This document shows positions 18,930 to 27,715 of a stretch of 64,000 bases of DNA, piece by piece. The position numbers and the translations under genes were made by a program. Source of the stretch: an uncultured Winogradskyella sp. (lineage in GTDB: Bacteria; Bacteroidota; Bacteroidia; Flavobacteriales; Flavobacteriaceae); NCBI RefSeq assembly GCF_947501905.1, contig NZ_CANMXL010000005.1, positions 1-64,000 on the forward strand. Direction: 5' to 3'. The first letter of the stretch is position 1. The number at the start of each line of letters is the position of its first letter. The notes beneath the pieces were generated by a model. The model was not told the origin of the DNA. It worked only from the letters and a program-made list of their open reading frames with translations, and ran no database searches.

Positions 18930-19739
18930 TTATTCTAAAATATTAGTAATAGCATCACGATATACGTCAAATTTTACGAGGTTGTTATGACTACCTCCAA
19001 CAACAGTAATAAAGTTTAAGTTTTCAATATCTAATTCCGAAAGTTTTTTCCCTGAATGATACGGCACAATAGTATCATCTGTACCATGAATTATTGAAAT
19101 ATTACAACTCACTTCGGGCAGGTATTTATATGTCGGAAATTTATATTTCAACAAATACTTCACGGGGAAAATTGGAAATCTGCTTTTTGCAACATCTTCA
19201 ATACTGTAATATGGTGTCTCCAAAATAAGTTGTTTCGGATTATTTTTTGCAGCCAAATACGATGCTATCCCCGTACCTAAAGATCTCCCGTAAAGTGTAA
19301 TATTTTCTTCAGAATATTGCTTCAATAAATAATCATAACAATACTGACCATCCTTGTAAAAAGCGCTTTCACTTAATGGGCCTACACTTTTTCCATATGC
19401 TCTATAATCCATTACCAAAACATCATAGTTCATTGCTGTAAAATACTCTGTAATTCTTCCCCAACGGCTTAAATCTCCAGCATTACCATGAAAATACAAT
19501 AAAACTCCCTTGGAATTTTCAGCCTTAAAATGTAGCGCATTAATAACAGTGTCTTCATCTGTTTTAAGAAATAACTCTTCGAAAGGGTAGTTAAATTGAT
19601 ACTGATAATCTTGACTCAGCTTTGTTGGTAAAAACAATAATTTTTCTTGAAAGAAATATAATGATGCTCCAATCATAAGGTATAATGTCAAAAGTACAAG
19701 TGATGTTCTTTTAAGCTTTCTTTTTAGTCTTTTTTGCAC
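18930..19739 (-). CDS. Membrane-anchored alpha/beta hydrolase (copy B)
   Basis: A 269-residue serine hydrolase with a basic N-terminus and one membrane helix (about 11-30), then an alpha/beta-hydrolase domain. Visible are the oxyanion region YFHGNAGD, nucleophile elbow GRSLGTG, catalytic Asp region HGTDDTIVPYHSG and catalytic His in GGSHNNL. It resembles the BEM46/ABHD13-like family, whose substrate is unknown. The start is a GTG at 19739; this reading overlaps the upstream paralogue by 29 bases. A later start at Met20 would cut the membrane helix. Converges with the barrel gene. Confidence 0.88.
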   Translation of the reverse strand: MQKRLKRKLKRTSLVLLTLYLMIGASLYFFQEKLLFLPTKLSQDYQYQFNYPFEELFLKTDEDTVINALHFKAENSKGVLLYFHGNAGDLSRWGRITEYFTAMNYDVLVMDYRAYGKSVGPLSESAFYKDGQYCYDYLLKQYSEENITLYGRSLGTGIASYLAAKNNPKQLILETPYYSIEDVAKSRFPIFPVKYLLKYKFPTYKYLPEVSCNISIIHGTDDTIVPYHSGKKLSELDIENLNFITVVGGSHNNLVKFDVYRDAITNILE

Positions 19740-20589
19740 TATGAATAACGTTAATACTTGTAGTTCCTAAATCAATGGTTTTAGGTTCGCTATTGAGGAT
19801 ATCATCTAACATTTTATGATACGATTCAAAATTATTTAGATTCTTATGTCCTCCTCCAATAACCGTATACAGCTTGGTGAGTTTTGCATTGACCTGAGAT
19901 AGTTTTACACTCGATTTATAAGGAATCAATTTGTCGTGCGTACCATGAATAATATGTATTGGGCATTGCACATATTTTAACCATTTGTAGGTTGGCAAAG
20001 GATATTTAAGTAAAATAGAAAGCGGCATAAATGGCATATATCTTCCTGTAACTTTAGTAAGACTATAATAGGGCGCATCCAAAATTAGCTTTTTGGGACT
20101 ATTCATAGACGCCAATTTTGCTGCAAATCCTGAACCCAAAGAACGTCCATAAAGTATTATTCTGTCTTCAGTGGTCTTCTCTTTCACCTTATTATAAATC
20201 AACTGTAAATCTCTTTTAATGGCTTTTTGAGAGCGTTTCCCTGTGCTTTTGCCAAAGCCACGATAATCTACCATCAAAACATTATAGCCATGTCTGGTGA
20301 AGTCTACGGCAAACTTACCCCAGCCTTTAATACTCTTAGAGTTTCCTTTAAGATAGATGACAACACCTTTACTATCACCTTTTGGATAAAATCGAAGCCC
20401 ATTGATAATAGCGCCATCACGAGTTTCTAAATTGTACTCTTTTGTTTCTTGATTCTCATAATCAAACTGAAAATCCTCAGGTAACTTTTCGGGTTTAAAT
20501 AAAACGTAGTCTTGTACATAATACAGCACTATACTAATAATAGCATAAATAACAAAAATTGTAACTAATGTTGATACCCAATACTGCAT
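19711..20589 (-). CDS. Membrane-anchored alpha/beta hydrolase (copy A)
   Basis: A 292-residue paralogue of the next gene, with an N-terminal membrane helix (about 5-28) and the same catalytic elements: YLKGNSKSIKGWG at the oxyanion region, nucleophile elbow GRSLGSG, Asp region HGTHDKLIPYKSS and His in GGGHKNL. In the oxyanion segment Lys replaces the His of the usual HGN motif. The C-terminus ends in a Lys-rich tail. Tandem, overlapping paralogues imply a local duplication and cotranscription. Reaction unknown; family members include esterases and lipases. Confidence 0.88.
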   Translation of the reverse strand: MQYWVSTLVTIFVIYAIISIVLYYVQDYVLFKPEKLPEDFQFDYENQETKEYNLETRDGAIINGLRFYPKGDSKGVVIYLKGNSKSIKGWGKFAVDFTRHGYNVLMVDYRGFGKSTGKRSQKAIKRDLQLIYNKVKEKTTEDRIILYGRSLGSGFAAKLASMNSPKKLILDAPYYSLTKVTGRYMPFMPLSILLKYPLPTYKWLKYVQCPIHIIHGTHDKLIPYKSSVKLSQVNAKLTKLYTVIGGGHKNLNNFESYHKMLDDILNSEPKTIDLGTTSINVIHSAKKTKKKA

Positions 20590-20632
20590 TTCTCTTTGTA
20601 GGATTATTTAACAATATAGTGAAAAAAGAGGA

Positions 20633-21325
20633 TTACAAATATTTTAAAAACACATCAGCAAAAGGATCTTGGTTAACTACTGTGTAATAAAAAAGAGCTC
20701 CAAGCCATCCATGAAGCAAACCTAGTACATAGATGTTTTTAGCTTTAAGATATATATAACCATAAAATAGCGCCAAAATAAATGTTCCTATGATTAGCCA
20801 ATATGAAGGATAATGCACAATAGAAAAGAATAAAGCTGTTATAATTATTATTAGATGCTTGTTTAATTTTATACTTTTTGAATCATTAAGGTTCCCTGCT
20901 AACAAACCGATAATAAGGAACTGCTGTATAACTCCCCAAATAGGATAAGTTATTAATAAAGGTAAAATATGCCATGTTATATTTATTGTCCCTTGGAAAA
21001 ATCCAATTACAAAAAAAGACAAAATAGAGATTATAGTAAAAGGCAATATTAATATTAATACTTGTTTGAAATTATCAAATCTGAATCCCCAATCTTTTAA
21101 AACCTGTCTATTCTTTTTATATCGAAATAAAACGTAAAGACCCCAATACACTATAGCTGTTATAACAAATGGCAATCTCCAATTTAAATAATCCATAAAA
21201 ATGAACTTTCCAATTCCAGTCATTACTACTCCCAATATTTCTAATAGTCTTGCTTTATCAGAAACAGATCTAGTAAGTTTTAATGCTGAAAAACTTAAAA
21301 GATGTTTTGTTAATCTATTCTTCAT
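20633..21325 (-). CDS. CPBP-family membrane protein with Gln-Gln in place of the catalytic Glu-Glu
   Basis: A 230-residue polytopic membrane protein with six or more hydrophobic segments. It fits the CPBP (CAAX protease and bacteriocin-processing; ABI) fold: motif 1 region at Q134-Q135 (VIQQFLIIG), motif 2 with H171 (FSIVHYP), motif 3 with H205 (LLHGWLGAL). Active family members have EExxxR in motif 1, but here it is QQ, so protease activity is doubtful. I start at ATG 21325, because the longer reading from 21352 would begin inside a terminator-like hairpin. The function may be non-proteolytic. Confidence 0.75.
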   Translation of the reverse strand: MKNRLTKHLLSFSALKLTRSVSDKARLLEILGVVMTGIGKFIFMDYLNWRLPFVITAIVYWGLYVLFRYKKNRQVLKDWGFRFDNFKQVLILILPFTIISILSFFVIGFFQGTINITWHILPLLITYPIWGVIQQFLIIGLLAGNLNDSKSIKLNKHLIIIITALFFSIVHYPSYWLIIGTFILALFYGYIYLKAKNIYVLGLLHGWLGALFYYTVVNQDPFADVFLKYL

Positions 21326-21337
21326 AAATATTAATTT

Positions 21338-21376
21338 AAAACCTCGTAACATTCAATCAAATTGCTACGAGGTTTT
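21338..21376 (-). terminator. Terminator-like hairpin between the YiaA-type and CPBP genes
   Basis: Perfect 11-base arms (21338-21348 and 21366-21376, aaaacctcgta / tacgaggtttt) with T-runs on both strands. Confidence 0.7.
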
Positions 21377-21406
21377 TGGTTGCTAACTACCAATCATCAA
21401 AACTAA

Positions 21407-21895
21407 CTATAGTTCGCTGTTAGTTTCTAGTTCTTTATCTATATAAGCTACATCTCTGGTATTTTTTTGTACTGCAATTGCAGAGAAAAGACTTAAAGTA
21501 AAAGACATACCATAAAATCCTTTTTCACTAAGCTCTAAATCTGCATTCCATAAACCTATAACTAGTAAAACAATTGACGCAACAGAAGTAAACCAGCTTA
21601 TGCCATAATACATATCTGTTACTTGGATATCTTCGAGCTTATCTCTTACAGCTTTTTGTACAGATATCACAGAGAATAGACCAAAAAGCAAAATGGTAAA
21701 ATAATAACCCTTTTCATTAAGCATCATATCTGCATTCCATAGCCCAATACAATAGGCTACCATGCCAATAATTAAAGCTGTCCATGATGCCCCAATGAAT
21801 GATGGAGTTGGTTTTTGGTTATAAACTTTTTTCTCCTTCTTCTTCGAGGTCACTTTGTCATCATCTTTTAATGAGACGGTGGTTTGATAATTCAT
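21407..21895 (-). CDS. YiaA/YiaB-family inner-membrane protein
   Basis: A 162-residue protein with a polar N-terminus and two copies of the YiaA/B two-helix unit: 'GLWNADMMLNEKGYYF' with VQKAVRD, and GLWNADLELSEKGFYG with VQKNTRD. Four membrane helices are expected. The family is widespread, and its function is not established. The two repeats correspond to the fused form of E. coli YiaA and YiaB. Monocistronic with a terminator-like hairpin behind it. Confidence 0.88.
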   Translation of the reverse strand: MNYQTTVSLKDDDKVTSKKKEKKVYNQKPTPSFIGASWTALIIGMVAYCIGLWNADMMLNEKGYYFTILLFGLFSVISVQKAVRDKLEDIQVTDMYYGISWFTSVASIVLLVIGLWNADLELSEKGFYGMSFTLSLFSAIAVQKNTRDVAYIDKELETNSEL

Positions 21896-22046
21896 AATAT
21901 TTTGTTTTAATGATTACAGGACAAAAGTGCAATCAAAACCAGTATAATGAAAATCAATTTTCATATAAAACTTATGATATATTTTAATATAATAATAGAT
22001 TAAGTACTATATTTATTGAAACAAATAAATATTTAATTACGACTAA

Positions 22047-23543
22047 ATGATAGACATAAATGCTATAATAAATACTTTAAACAGTAGAGGTAGATATGAT
22101 TTCACTATCTATTTAGAGCGTAAAAACAAACGTACGGACACTAAAAACATTCAGTTATTTAGACTATTAGCCGAGGGAGAAACTAACTCTAATATAATAT
22201 GTAAAAAGCTTTACAACTCTGATAATAAAAATGCATATCACGCCTTGAGAAAGCGATTATTTGACAGCTTAATAGATTTTACTGCAAACAAAAGTCTAGA
22301 GGATGAAAACTCTATAGACATTCAGATTATAAAACACATACTAGCATCTCGCACATTCTTACTTCAAAAAAACTTTTCTACAGCCTACAAACTTTTAGAT
22401 AAAGCTGAGCAGTTAGCTGATCAAAATTCATTATTCCCAATTCTGAATGAAATCTATCATACTAAGATTCAATACGCGCCAGACTATCCTAAAGTAAACT
22501 TAGAAGACCTTATAAGACAACAAAATGAAAATCGAAAAAAGCATCATTTAGAAGACCAACTAAATACAGTCTATTCAAAATTAAAATCAGTATTAAACCT
22601 TATAAGCTATGAAAGAAAAATTGTCGATTTCGAAACAATTTTAGAGCAAACTCTGAAAGAATCTGACATTAAATTAAACGAGTCACTTTCCTTTAAATCA
22701 CTTTATCAAATTTTGGCAATAGCCAACATATCTGCTTTTATCACAACACGCTATTTTGAAATCGAAGATTTTGTTTTAAAAAGCTACGCGATACTCAAAA
22801 AAAAGAAAGACACAAATAAGCAGCTCTATTACCAGATACAAATTGTTTACATTATAGCGAATACACTTTTTAGAAATAAAAAATTTGAAGAATCTTTAAA
22901 GTACATCCATGAAATGCATCAGTTAATGATGCTCAAAAAAAATACATATTACAAAACTTTTATTCTAAAATTGACCTTAGTAAAAGCTTTAAATCTTAAT
23001 TACAATAATGCCTCAAAAGATGCCATAAATATTACCCTTAATATTATTACAAAAAAGCACAATGATATTGAAGCTTCACTTGACCTCCAGCTATCATTAC
23101 TCATGTTTTATTTTCAGCAAAATGAATTAAACAATGCTAAATCTATACTCTCAAAATTTTACCATACTGATAATTGGTATATTGAAAAAGCAGGAATCGA
23201 TTGGGTAATTAAAAAAAATCTTTCAGAATTATTATTATACATCGAATTAGGTGATGAAGACCTTTTCTACTCAAGATTAAAAAGTTTTAGACGACTATAT
23301 ACAAAGCATCTTAAAGACACAAATCAAACCCGTATCCTTGCCTTTATAAACTTTGCTGAAGTTTACTATAAAAATCCTCAAATAGCAGCAACTAAAAGTT
23401 TTAAAAGCAAAGTCGAGGAAACTCTTATATGGAAACAAGCCTACGAAGAAGATATTTTTGTAATAAGCTTTTATGCCTGGCTAAAAAGCAAACTAGAGAA
23501 CAAACCTCTATATAAAACCACATTAAAACTTGTTAAAAAATAG
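22047..23543 (+). CDS. Cytoplasmic all-helical repeat protein, function unknown
   Basis: A 498-residue protein without signal peptide or membrane segment. The whole chain is predicted helical, rich in Leu, Lys and Asn, with TPR-like phrases such as NFSTAYKLLDKAEQLADQNS and 'NKKFEESLKYIHEMHQLM'. The N-terminus (LFRLLAEGETNSNIICKKLY) could be a small helical DNA- or protein-binding unit, but no HTH is certain. I do not recognise a family name; similar long TPR-like proteins are common in Flavobacteriia. Stands alone, followed by the Spy-like gene in the same direction. Confidence 0.7.
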   Translation: MIDINAIINTLNSRGRYDFTIYLERKNKRTDTKNIQLFRLLAEGETNSNIICKKLYNSDNKNAYHALRKRLFDSLIDFTANKSLEDENSIDIQIIKHILASRTFLLQKNFSTAYKLLDKAEQLADQNSLFPILNEIYHTKIQYAPDYPKVNLEDLIRQQNENRKKHHLEDQLNTVYSKLKSVLNLISYERKIVDFETILEQTLKESDIKLNESLSFKSLYQILAIANISAFITTRYFEIEDFVLKSYAILKKKKDTNKQLYYQIQIVYIIANTLFRNKKFEESLKYIHEMHQLMMLKKNTYYKTFILKLTLVKALNLNYNNASKDAINITLNIITKKHNDIEASLDLQLSLLMFYFQQNELNNAKSILSKFYHTDNWYIEKAGIDWVIKKNLSELLLYIELGDEDLFYSRLKSFRRLYTKHLKDTNQTRILAFINFAEVYYKNPQIAATKSFKSKVEETLIWKQAYEEDIFVISFYAWLKSKLENKPLYKTTLKLVKK

Positions 23544-23690
23544 ATAAGTGTTAAATAATGTGTTAAAAAAAGCAGTACATTTAAACGCTTTTGGCTTTAA
23601 GAAGTCATAGAGAAGAACAAAATGTTTAACGAAGGGATTTTTACTAAAGAAATCCCAATCAATCGATTAAAAAACAATAAAATTAAACCC

Positions 23691-24122
23691 ATGAAAAAAT
23701 TATTAGTACTCGCATTAGCTCTATGTACATTTACAGGCTTTGCACAGAAAGACAAATCAGAGAAGAAAAAAGCTTTAATGGAGCGCTTAACTAAGAATTC
23801 ATCTCCTGAAGAACGTGCAGAAATGCAAACAAAGCAAATGGCTTTAAGATTAGATTTGTCGCAAAAACAACAAACACAAGTTCAAGAAGTATTGCTTGCA
23901 CATTATAAAGAAGGTCAAGGTAAAATGGATATGGACAAAAAGTCTCGTAAAGAGATGAGTGATGAAGAGCTTAAGAAAATGAGATCTGAAAGACTTGATG
24001 CTCAAATAGCACTAAAAGCAAAAATGAAAACTATCCTTGATGATGAGCAATATGCCAAATTTTCTCAAATGATGGAACGCAAAATGCATAAAGGAAAAAG
24101 GAGAGGAAAAAGAAGAAAATAA
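23691..24122 (+). CDS. Small exported helical protein, Spy/DUF4890-like
   Basis: A 143-residue exported protein with signal peptide ending in FAQKD. The mature part is charged and helical, with a Spy/CpxP-type segment (ALRLDLSQKQQTQVQEVLLAHY) and a second helix with 'LDAQIALKAKMKTILDDEQY', then a strongly basic tail (HKGKRRGKRRK). DUF4890-like proteins of Bacteroidota look the same. Spy-type proteins are periplasmic chaperones, so this may be one, but that is inference. I use the ATG at 23691 because the upstream extension from 23622 has no signal-peptide character. A terminator follows. Confidence 0.75.
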   Translation: MKKLLVLALALCTFTGFAQKDKSEKKKALMERLTKNSSPEERAEMQTKQMALRLDLSQKQQTQVQEVLLAHYKEGQGKMDMDKKSRKEMSDEELKKMRSERLDAQIALKAKMKTILDDEQYAKFSQMMERKMHKGKRRGKRRK

Positions 24123-24140
24123 TTCTTTTAAAAGAGTAAA

Positions 24141-24166
24141 AAGAGCGCCGATAGCGCTCTTTTTTA
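24141..24166 (+). terminator. Rho-independent terminator after the Spy-like gene
   Basis: Stem aagagcgc (24141-24148) with gcgctctt (24154-24161), 5-base loop, T-run; it can also serve the convergent hemL. Confidence 0.85.
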
Positions 24167-24168
24167 TG

Positions 24169-25452
24169 CTATTCTTTTACAAATTTTTTGACAGCCTTAA
24201 TAGTCTCATCTAAATCATTATAAGATAAAGCATCTGTTATAAACCAAGTTTCAAATGCACTTGGCGCTATGTAAATACCCTGATTAAGCATGCTATGAAA
24301 AAAAGCTTTAAACGTTTTGTTATTTCCTTTTGCAGCTGTATCAAAATCAAAGACTTCTCCTTCATCAAAATGAACAGAAATCATAGAGCCTACTCTATTA
24401 ATTGTATAATGAATATTAGATTTATCTAAGACTTCAGCAATACCTTTATGTAAATACACTGTTTTTTCTTCAAGGCGTTTAAATAAATCTTTATCAGAAT
24501 TAATAGCCTTTAACATTGCCAATCCAGCTGCCATCGCTAAAGGATTACCACTTAAAGTTCCAGCTTGATACACTGGACCTAAAGGCGCCAAATAATTCAT
24601 TATTTCATTTCTAGCAGCAAATGCACCAACTGGCAGTCCACCTCCAATTACTTTACCAAAACAAACAATATCAGCATTTACGCCATATAATTCTTGCGCA
24701 CCACCTTTAGCGAGCCTAAAGCCAGTCATAACCTCATCAAAAATTAATAGTATACCATTAGAATCGCAAAGTAATCTCAACCCATTTAAAAAATCCTCTT
24801 TAGGCGGAATACAACCCATATTTCCTGCTACAGGCTCAATAATAATTGCCGCAATTTCATCTGTATTAGCTTCAATAAGCTGTTTCACATTCTCTAGATT
24901 ATTATAATTCGCTAACAATGTGTCTTTTGCAGTACCTTGAGTAACTCCTGGACTGTTGGGAGTACCAAATGTTGCACCACCACTTCCAGCAGCAATTAAA
25001 AAAGCATCACTATGTCCGTGATAACAACCAGAAAATTTTATAATCTTATCTCTACCTGTAAATCCTCGAGCAAGTCTTATGGCACTCATACAAGCTTCTG
25101 TTCCTGAATTTACAAATCTTATTTTGTCAATATTAGGTACCATTGACACTGCTAATTCCGCAATCTCCGTTTCGATAGCTGTTGGCATTCCAAAAGATGT
25201 ACCGGATTCGGCTTTAGCCTTTACTGCTTCAACAACTGGTTTAAAAGCATGACCCAACAACATCGGACCCCAAGAGTTTATATAATCGATATAACGATTC
25301 CCATCTTCGTCATAAACGTAAGCCCCTTTAGCCGATTTTGCAAAGATAGGAGTACCACCAACACCTTTAAAAGCTCTAACTGGCGAATTTACGCCTCCAG
25401 GAATCACCTCTTGAGCTTCTTTAAAAAGCGCACTGCTTCTTTGATATAACAT
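24169..25452 (-). CDS. hemL: Glutamate-1-semialdehyde 2,1-aminomutase
   Basis: PLP enzyme that converts glutamate-1-semialdehyde to 5-aminolevulinate in the C5 route to heme. The 427-residue protein has '[18 protein letters not shown]', the '[10 protein letters not shown]' and [11 protein letters not shown] blocks, [10 protein letters not shown], and the PLP-binding Lys in [13 protein letters not shown]. Length and motifs are standard. The following minus-strand position of a glucosaminidase gene upstream (4-base gap) suggests a joint transcript, though the roles differ. Confidence 0.97.
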   Translation of the reverse strand: MLYQRSSALFKEAQEVIPGGVNSPVRAFKGVGGTPIFAKSAKGAYVYDEDGNRYIDYINSWGPMLLGHAFKPVVEAVKAKAESGTSFGMPTAIETEIAELAVSMVPNIDKIRFVNSGTEACMSAIRLARGFTGRDKIIKFSGCYHGHSDAFLIAAGSGGATFGTPNSPGVTQGTAKDTLLANYNNLENVKQLIEANTDEIAAIIIEPVAGNMGCIPPKEDFLNGLRLLCDSNGILLIFDEVMTGFRLAKGGAQELYGVNADIVCFGKVIGGGLPVGAFAARNEIMNYLAPLGPVYQAGTLSGNPLAMAAGLAMLKAINSDKDLFKRLEEKTVYLHKGIAEVLDKSNIHYTINRVGSMISVHFDEGEVFDFDTAAKGNNKTFKAFFHSMLNQGIYIAPSAFETWFITDALSYNDLDETIKAVKKFVKE

Positions 25453-25456
25453 AAAA

Positions 25457-26272
25457 TTATTCTGATTTTATAATCAAGACTTGACCAACGGTTAAGTCAT
25501 TAGATGTTAAACTATTTTTTTGTTTTATAGCTTCTACCGTTAAACCATATTTCCGACTCAAAGAATATAAAGTATCACCTTTGATGACCGTATGAGATAA
25601 AGACTCTGTGGTTTTATTTTTATTTTTTCTTTTAGTTACACTTCCTAAAACCTGCTTATCATATTTATAAAGCTCATAGCGTTCAATAAGGCTAATCAAT
25701 TTTTGAGGATACTTTCTATCTGTAGCATAGCCCGCAGCCCTCAAACCTCTAGCCCATCCTTTGTAATCATTAAGCTTTAGTTTAAATAAGCTTGCATAAC
25801 GCTTTCTACCGGTCAAAAATTCTGAATGATCTTTATAAGATGTAGAAGCAGCCTTGTACTTTCTAAAACATTCTTGAGAACGGTCATCATCATGATAGAT
25901 TTTTGCGCCTTTCCACCCATGACATTTAATACCAAAATGATTATTAGCTTCTTTTGCCAAACGACCATTACCCGACCCCGATTCTAAAATGCCTTGTGCT
26001 AAAGTAATGCTCGCTGGGATTTTTGAAGTACGCATTTCCGCCATTGCAATATCTGCATAGGTATCAATGTAAGTGTCGACTGATGTCCTCTTTCTTGGAG
26101 GCTTTTCTACAGTTTTAGTTGGCATTTTAGTAGATGTATCCTCTGGAGCATCTTTAACCTCAACCTCTTCTGTCTTAGTATCCGTCTTCTCTTTTTTAGT
26201 GACAATACCTTTTTTAGGTCCACAAGCAAAAACAAAGGATACTAAAATTATTAATAGAACTCTTTTTCTCAT
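25457..26272 (-). CDS. LysM-glucosaminidase lipoprotein (peptidoglycan hydrolase)
   Basis: A 271-residue lipoprotein (lipobox VFACG) with an acidic, Thr/Lys-rich linker, a glucosaminidase (FlgJ/GH73-type) domain at about 65-205 and one C-terminal LysM domain at about 222-270. The catalytic Glu lies in [15 protein letters not shown]; also visible are NNHFGIKCH and [14 protein letters not shown]. LysM ([20 protein letters not shown]) binds peptidoglycan. It probably cleaves N-acetylglucosamine linkages in the cell wall. The gene starts 1 base from the end of the ACC-deaminase-like gene. Confidence 0.94.
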   Translation of the reverse strand: MRKRVLLIILVSFVFACGPKKGIVTKKEKTDTKTEEVEVKDAPEDTSTKMPTKTVEKPPRKRTSVDTYIDTYADIAMAEMRTSKIPASITLAQGILESGSGNGRLAKEANNHFGIKCHGWKGAKIYHDDDRSQECFRKYKAASTSYKDHSEFLTGRKRYASLFKLKLNDYKGWARGLRAAGYATDRKYPQKLISLIERYELYKYDKQVLGSVTKRKNKNKTTESLSHTVIKGDTLYSLSRKYGLTVEAIKQKNSLTSNDLTVGQVLIIKSE

Positions 26273-27172
26273 TTACACTCTGATTAAAGGCATTGATTTG
26301 TTTTTTAATCGCTGGTTCATACCTTCAATACCCTGAAGTCCACCTGTATGAATTACTAAAATTTTTGAATTACTTTCAAACTCATCTTTAGCAATCATAT
26401 CTACAATCCCAAATAGCATTTTACCTGTATATATTGGGTCTAACTGTATGCTATATTTGGATTTAAAATCATTAATAAACGCTACTAATTGTATGTTTAT
26501 TTTAGCATATCCTCCAAAATGGTAATCATTGATTAATTGCCAATTTTTACTGTTTGCAAATTTAATAATTTCTTCTCTTAAAAAATCACCTTTTAAGGCA
26601 GGAAAACCTAATATCTTTTGATACTTTTCTGAAGCGTTTATTATTCCAGATATTGTTCCTCCTGTTCCAACACAAGTGCATATATAATCGTATTTAACAT
26701 CTTCAAAATCTAGTATCTCTTCGCATCCTTTTACAGCCAATTCATTGGTTCCGCCTTCTGGGATTAAATAAAACTCCCCAAATTGGTTTCTTAATCCATT
26801 TATAAAATTTTCTGAAGTTTTTTTCCTATAATTCTCTCGAGAAATAAAATGAAATTTCATCCCATTTTCTTGAGCAAAACGTAATGTAGGATTTGTATTA
26901 ATTTGTGATCCTATCTCTTCTCCTCTAATAACGCCAATAGTCTTAAAACCATTATTATATCCTGCATAAGCGACAGCTGCTATGTGGTTAGAAAATGCAC
27001 CTCCGAAAGTCAAAAGTGTATCCTTATGAAGCCGTTTTGCTTCAATTAAATTATACTTAAGTTTTCGGAATTTATTACCAGAAACAAACGGATGAATCAA
27101 ATCTTCACGCTTTATATAAAGCTGAATATTCTTATCATTTTCAATATGAATCTGTTGGGTTTTCGACTTCAT
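26273..27172 (-). CDS. PLP enzyme, ACC deaminase / D-cysteine desulfhydrase family
   Basis: A 299-residue fold-type II PLP enzyme. The PLP Lys lies in FVSGNKFRKLKYNL, and the substrate Ser/Asn motif is LLTFGGAFSNHIAAVA. The glycine loop CVGTGGTISG binds phosphate. Family members include 1-aminocyclopropane-1-carboxylate deaminase and D-cysteine desulfhydrase; sequence alone does not decide between them, and D-cysteine desulfhydrase is more usual in marine bacteria (inference). It directly abuts the glucosaminidase gene and is 8 bases from the small HExxH gene. Confidence 0.9.
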   Translation of the reverse strand: MKSKTQQIHIENDKNIQLYIKREDLIHPFVSGNKFRKLKYNLIEAKRLHKDTLLTFGGAFSNHIAAVAYAGYNNGFKTIGVIRGEEIGSQINTNPTLRFAQENGMKFHFISRENYRKKTSENFINGLRNQFGEFYLIPEGGTNELAVKGCEEILDFEDVKYDYICTCVGTGGTISGIINASEKYQKILGFPALKGDFLREEIIKFANSKNWQLINDYHFGGYAKINIQLVAFINDFKSKYSIQLDPIYTGKMLFGIVDMIAKDEFESNSKILVIHTGGLQGIEGMNQRLKNKSMPLIRV

Positions 27173-27180
27173 TTTCTATA

Positions 27181-27504
27181 TCAAAAATAATGTATAAAAT
27201 TCCAAAATGGTCGCTTTTTCAGAAACTTCGGATTGCCTTCATTTTCATAAGCCTCTTTTTCAAAAGAAATAGACTTATAAGCTAGTTTCCAATTTTTCAA
27301 TTTAACATACCTAATTATAAACTCAACTATATAAAACAAGTAAAATAGTATAACCAATAGTTCTATTTGTTGCCGAAGATGAATCTTCTCGTGACTAATT
27401 AAAATCTTATTTAGAGCCAAACTCTTTCGTTTTAAAAAAATAAACGGAAACAAAGTCAAGCCTAAATAGCCTTTAGGCACTATATATTTTGAAATCAATA
27501 TCAC
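27181..27504 (-). CDS. Small membrane protein with an HExxH motif
   Basis: A 107-residue protein starting with GTG. It carries H38-E39-K-I-H42 directly before a membrane helix (about 46-66) and a conserved-looking FEKEAYENE segment (about 81-89) that could supply the third acidic ligand of a gluzincin-type site. This is a minimal layout recalling M48/M56-like peptidases, but I cannot assign a family. It is first in the run of genes leading to hemL. Activity is speculative. Confidence 0.6.
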   Translation of the reverse strand: MILISKYIVPKGYLGLTLFPFIFLKRKSLALNKILISHEKIHLRQQIELLVILFYLFYIVEFIIRYVKLKNWKLAYKSISFEKEAYENEGNPKFLKKRPFWNFIHYF

Positions 27505-27539
27505 GCTTAATCATATTCAAAAATCACTCCAAAATAAGC

Positions 27540-27547
27540 TATCTTTG
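27540..27547 (+). promoter_or_regulatory. -7 box just upstream of the DUF5522 gene (TATCTTTG)
   Basis: TATCTTTG fits TAnnTTTG and ends 6 bases before the ATG at 27554, so the transcript would have almost no leader. Confidence 0.55.
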
Positions 27548-27553
27548 TTATCT

Positions 27554-27715
27554 ATGAAAAAATATGTCCCAATAGAAGATGGTGATTATTACTTAACACC
27601 TGAAGGCTATCGCTGTTTTACTGAGCAATACCATTTAAAAAGAGGATATTGTTGTGAAAGCGGATGTAGACATTGTCCTTACGGATTTTCAAAAGAAACA
27701 TTAAAAAAAAAGTAA
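27554..27715 (+). CDS. DUF5522 small cysteine-rich protein
   Basis: A 53-residue protein, too short for most ORF filters. It has DGDYYLTPEGYRCFTEQYHL followed by KRGYCCESGCRHCPYGF. The CCxSGCRHCPYG pattern is the hallmark of DUF5522, a small family with a likely metal-binding site whose function is unknown. It starts 6 bases after a -7 box. Its TAA overlaps the ATG of hutU by one base (TAATG), so translation is probably coupled. Confidence 0.88.
   Translation: MKKYVPIEDGDYYLTPEGYRCFTEQYHLKRGYCCESGCRHCPYGFSKETLKKK

Noticed and set aside
20633..21352. Longer start of the CPBP gene at 21352
   Set aside because: Would begin inside the left arm of a terminator-like hairpin; the Met at 21325 gives the normal basic N-terminus.
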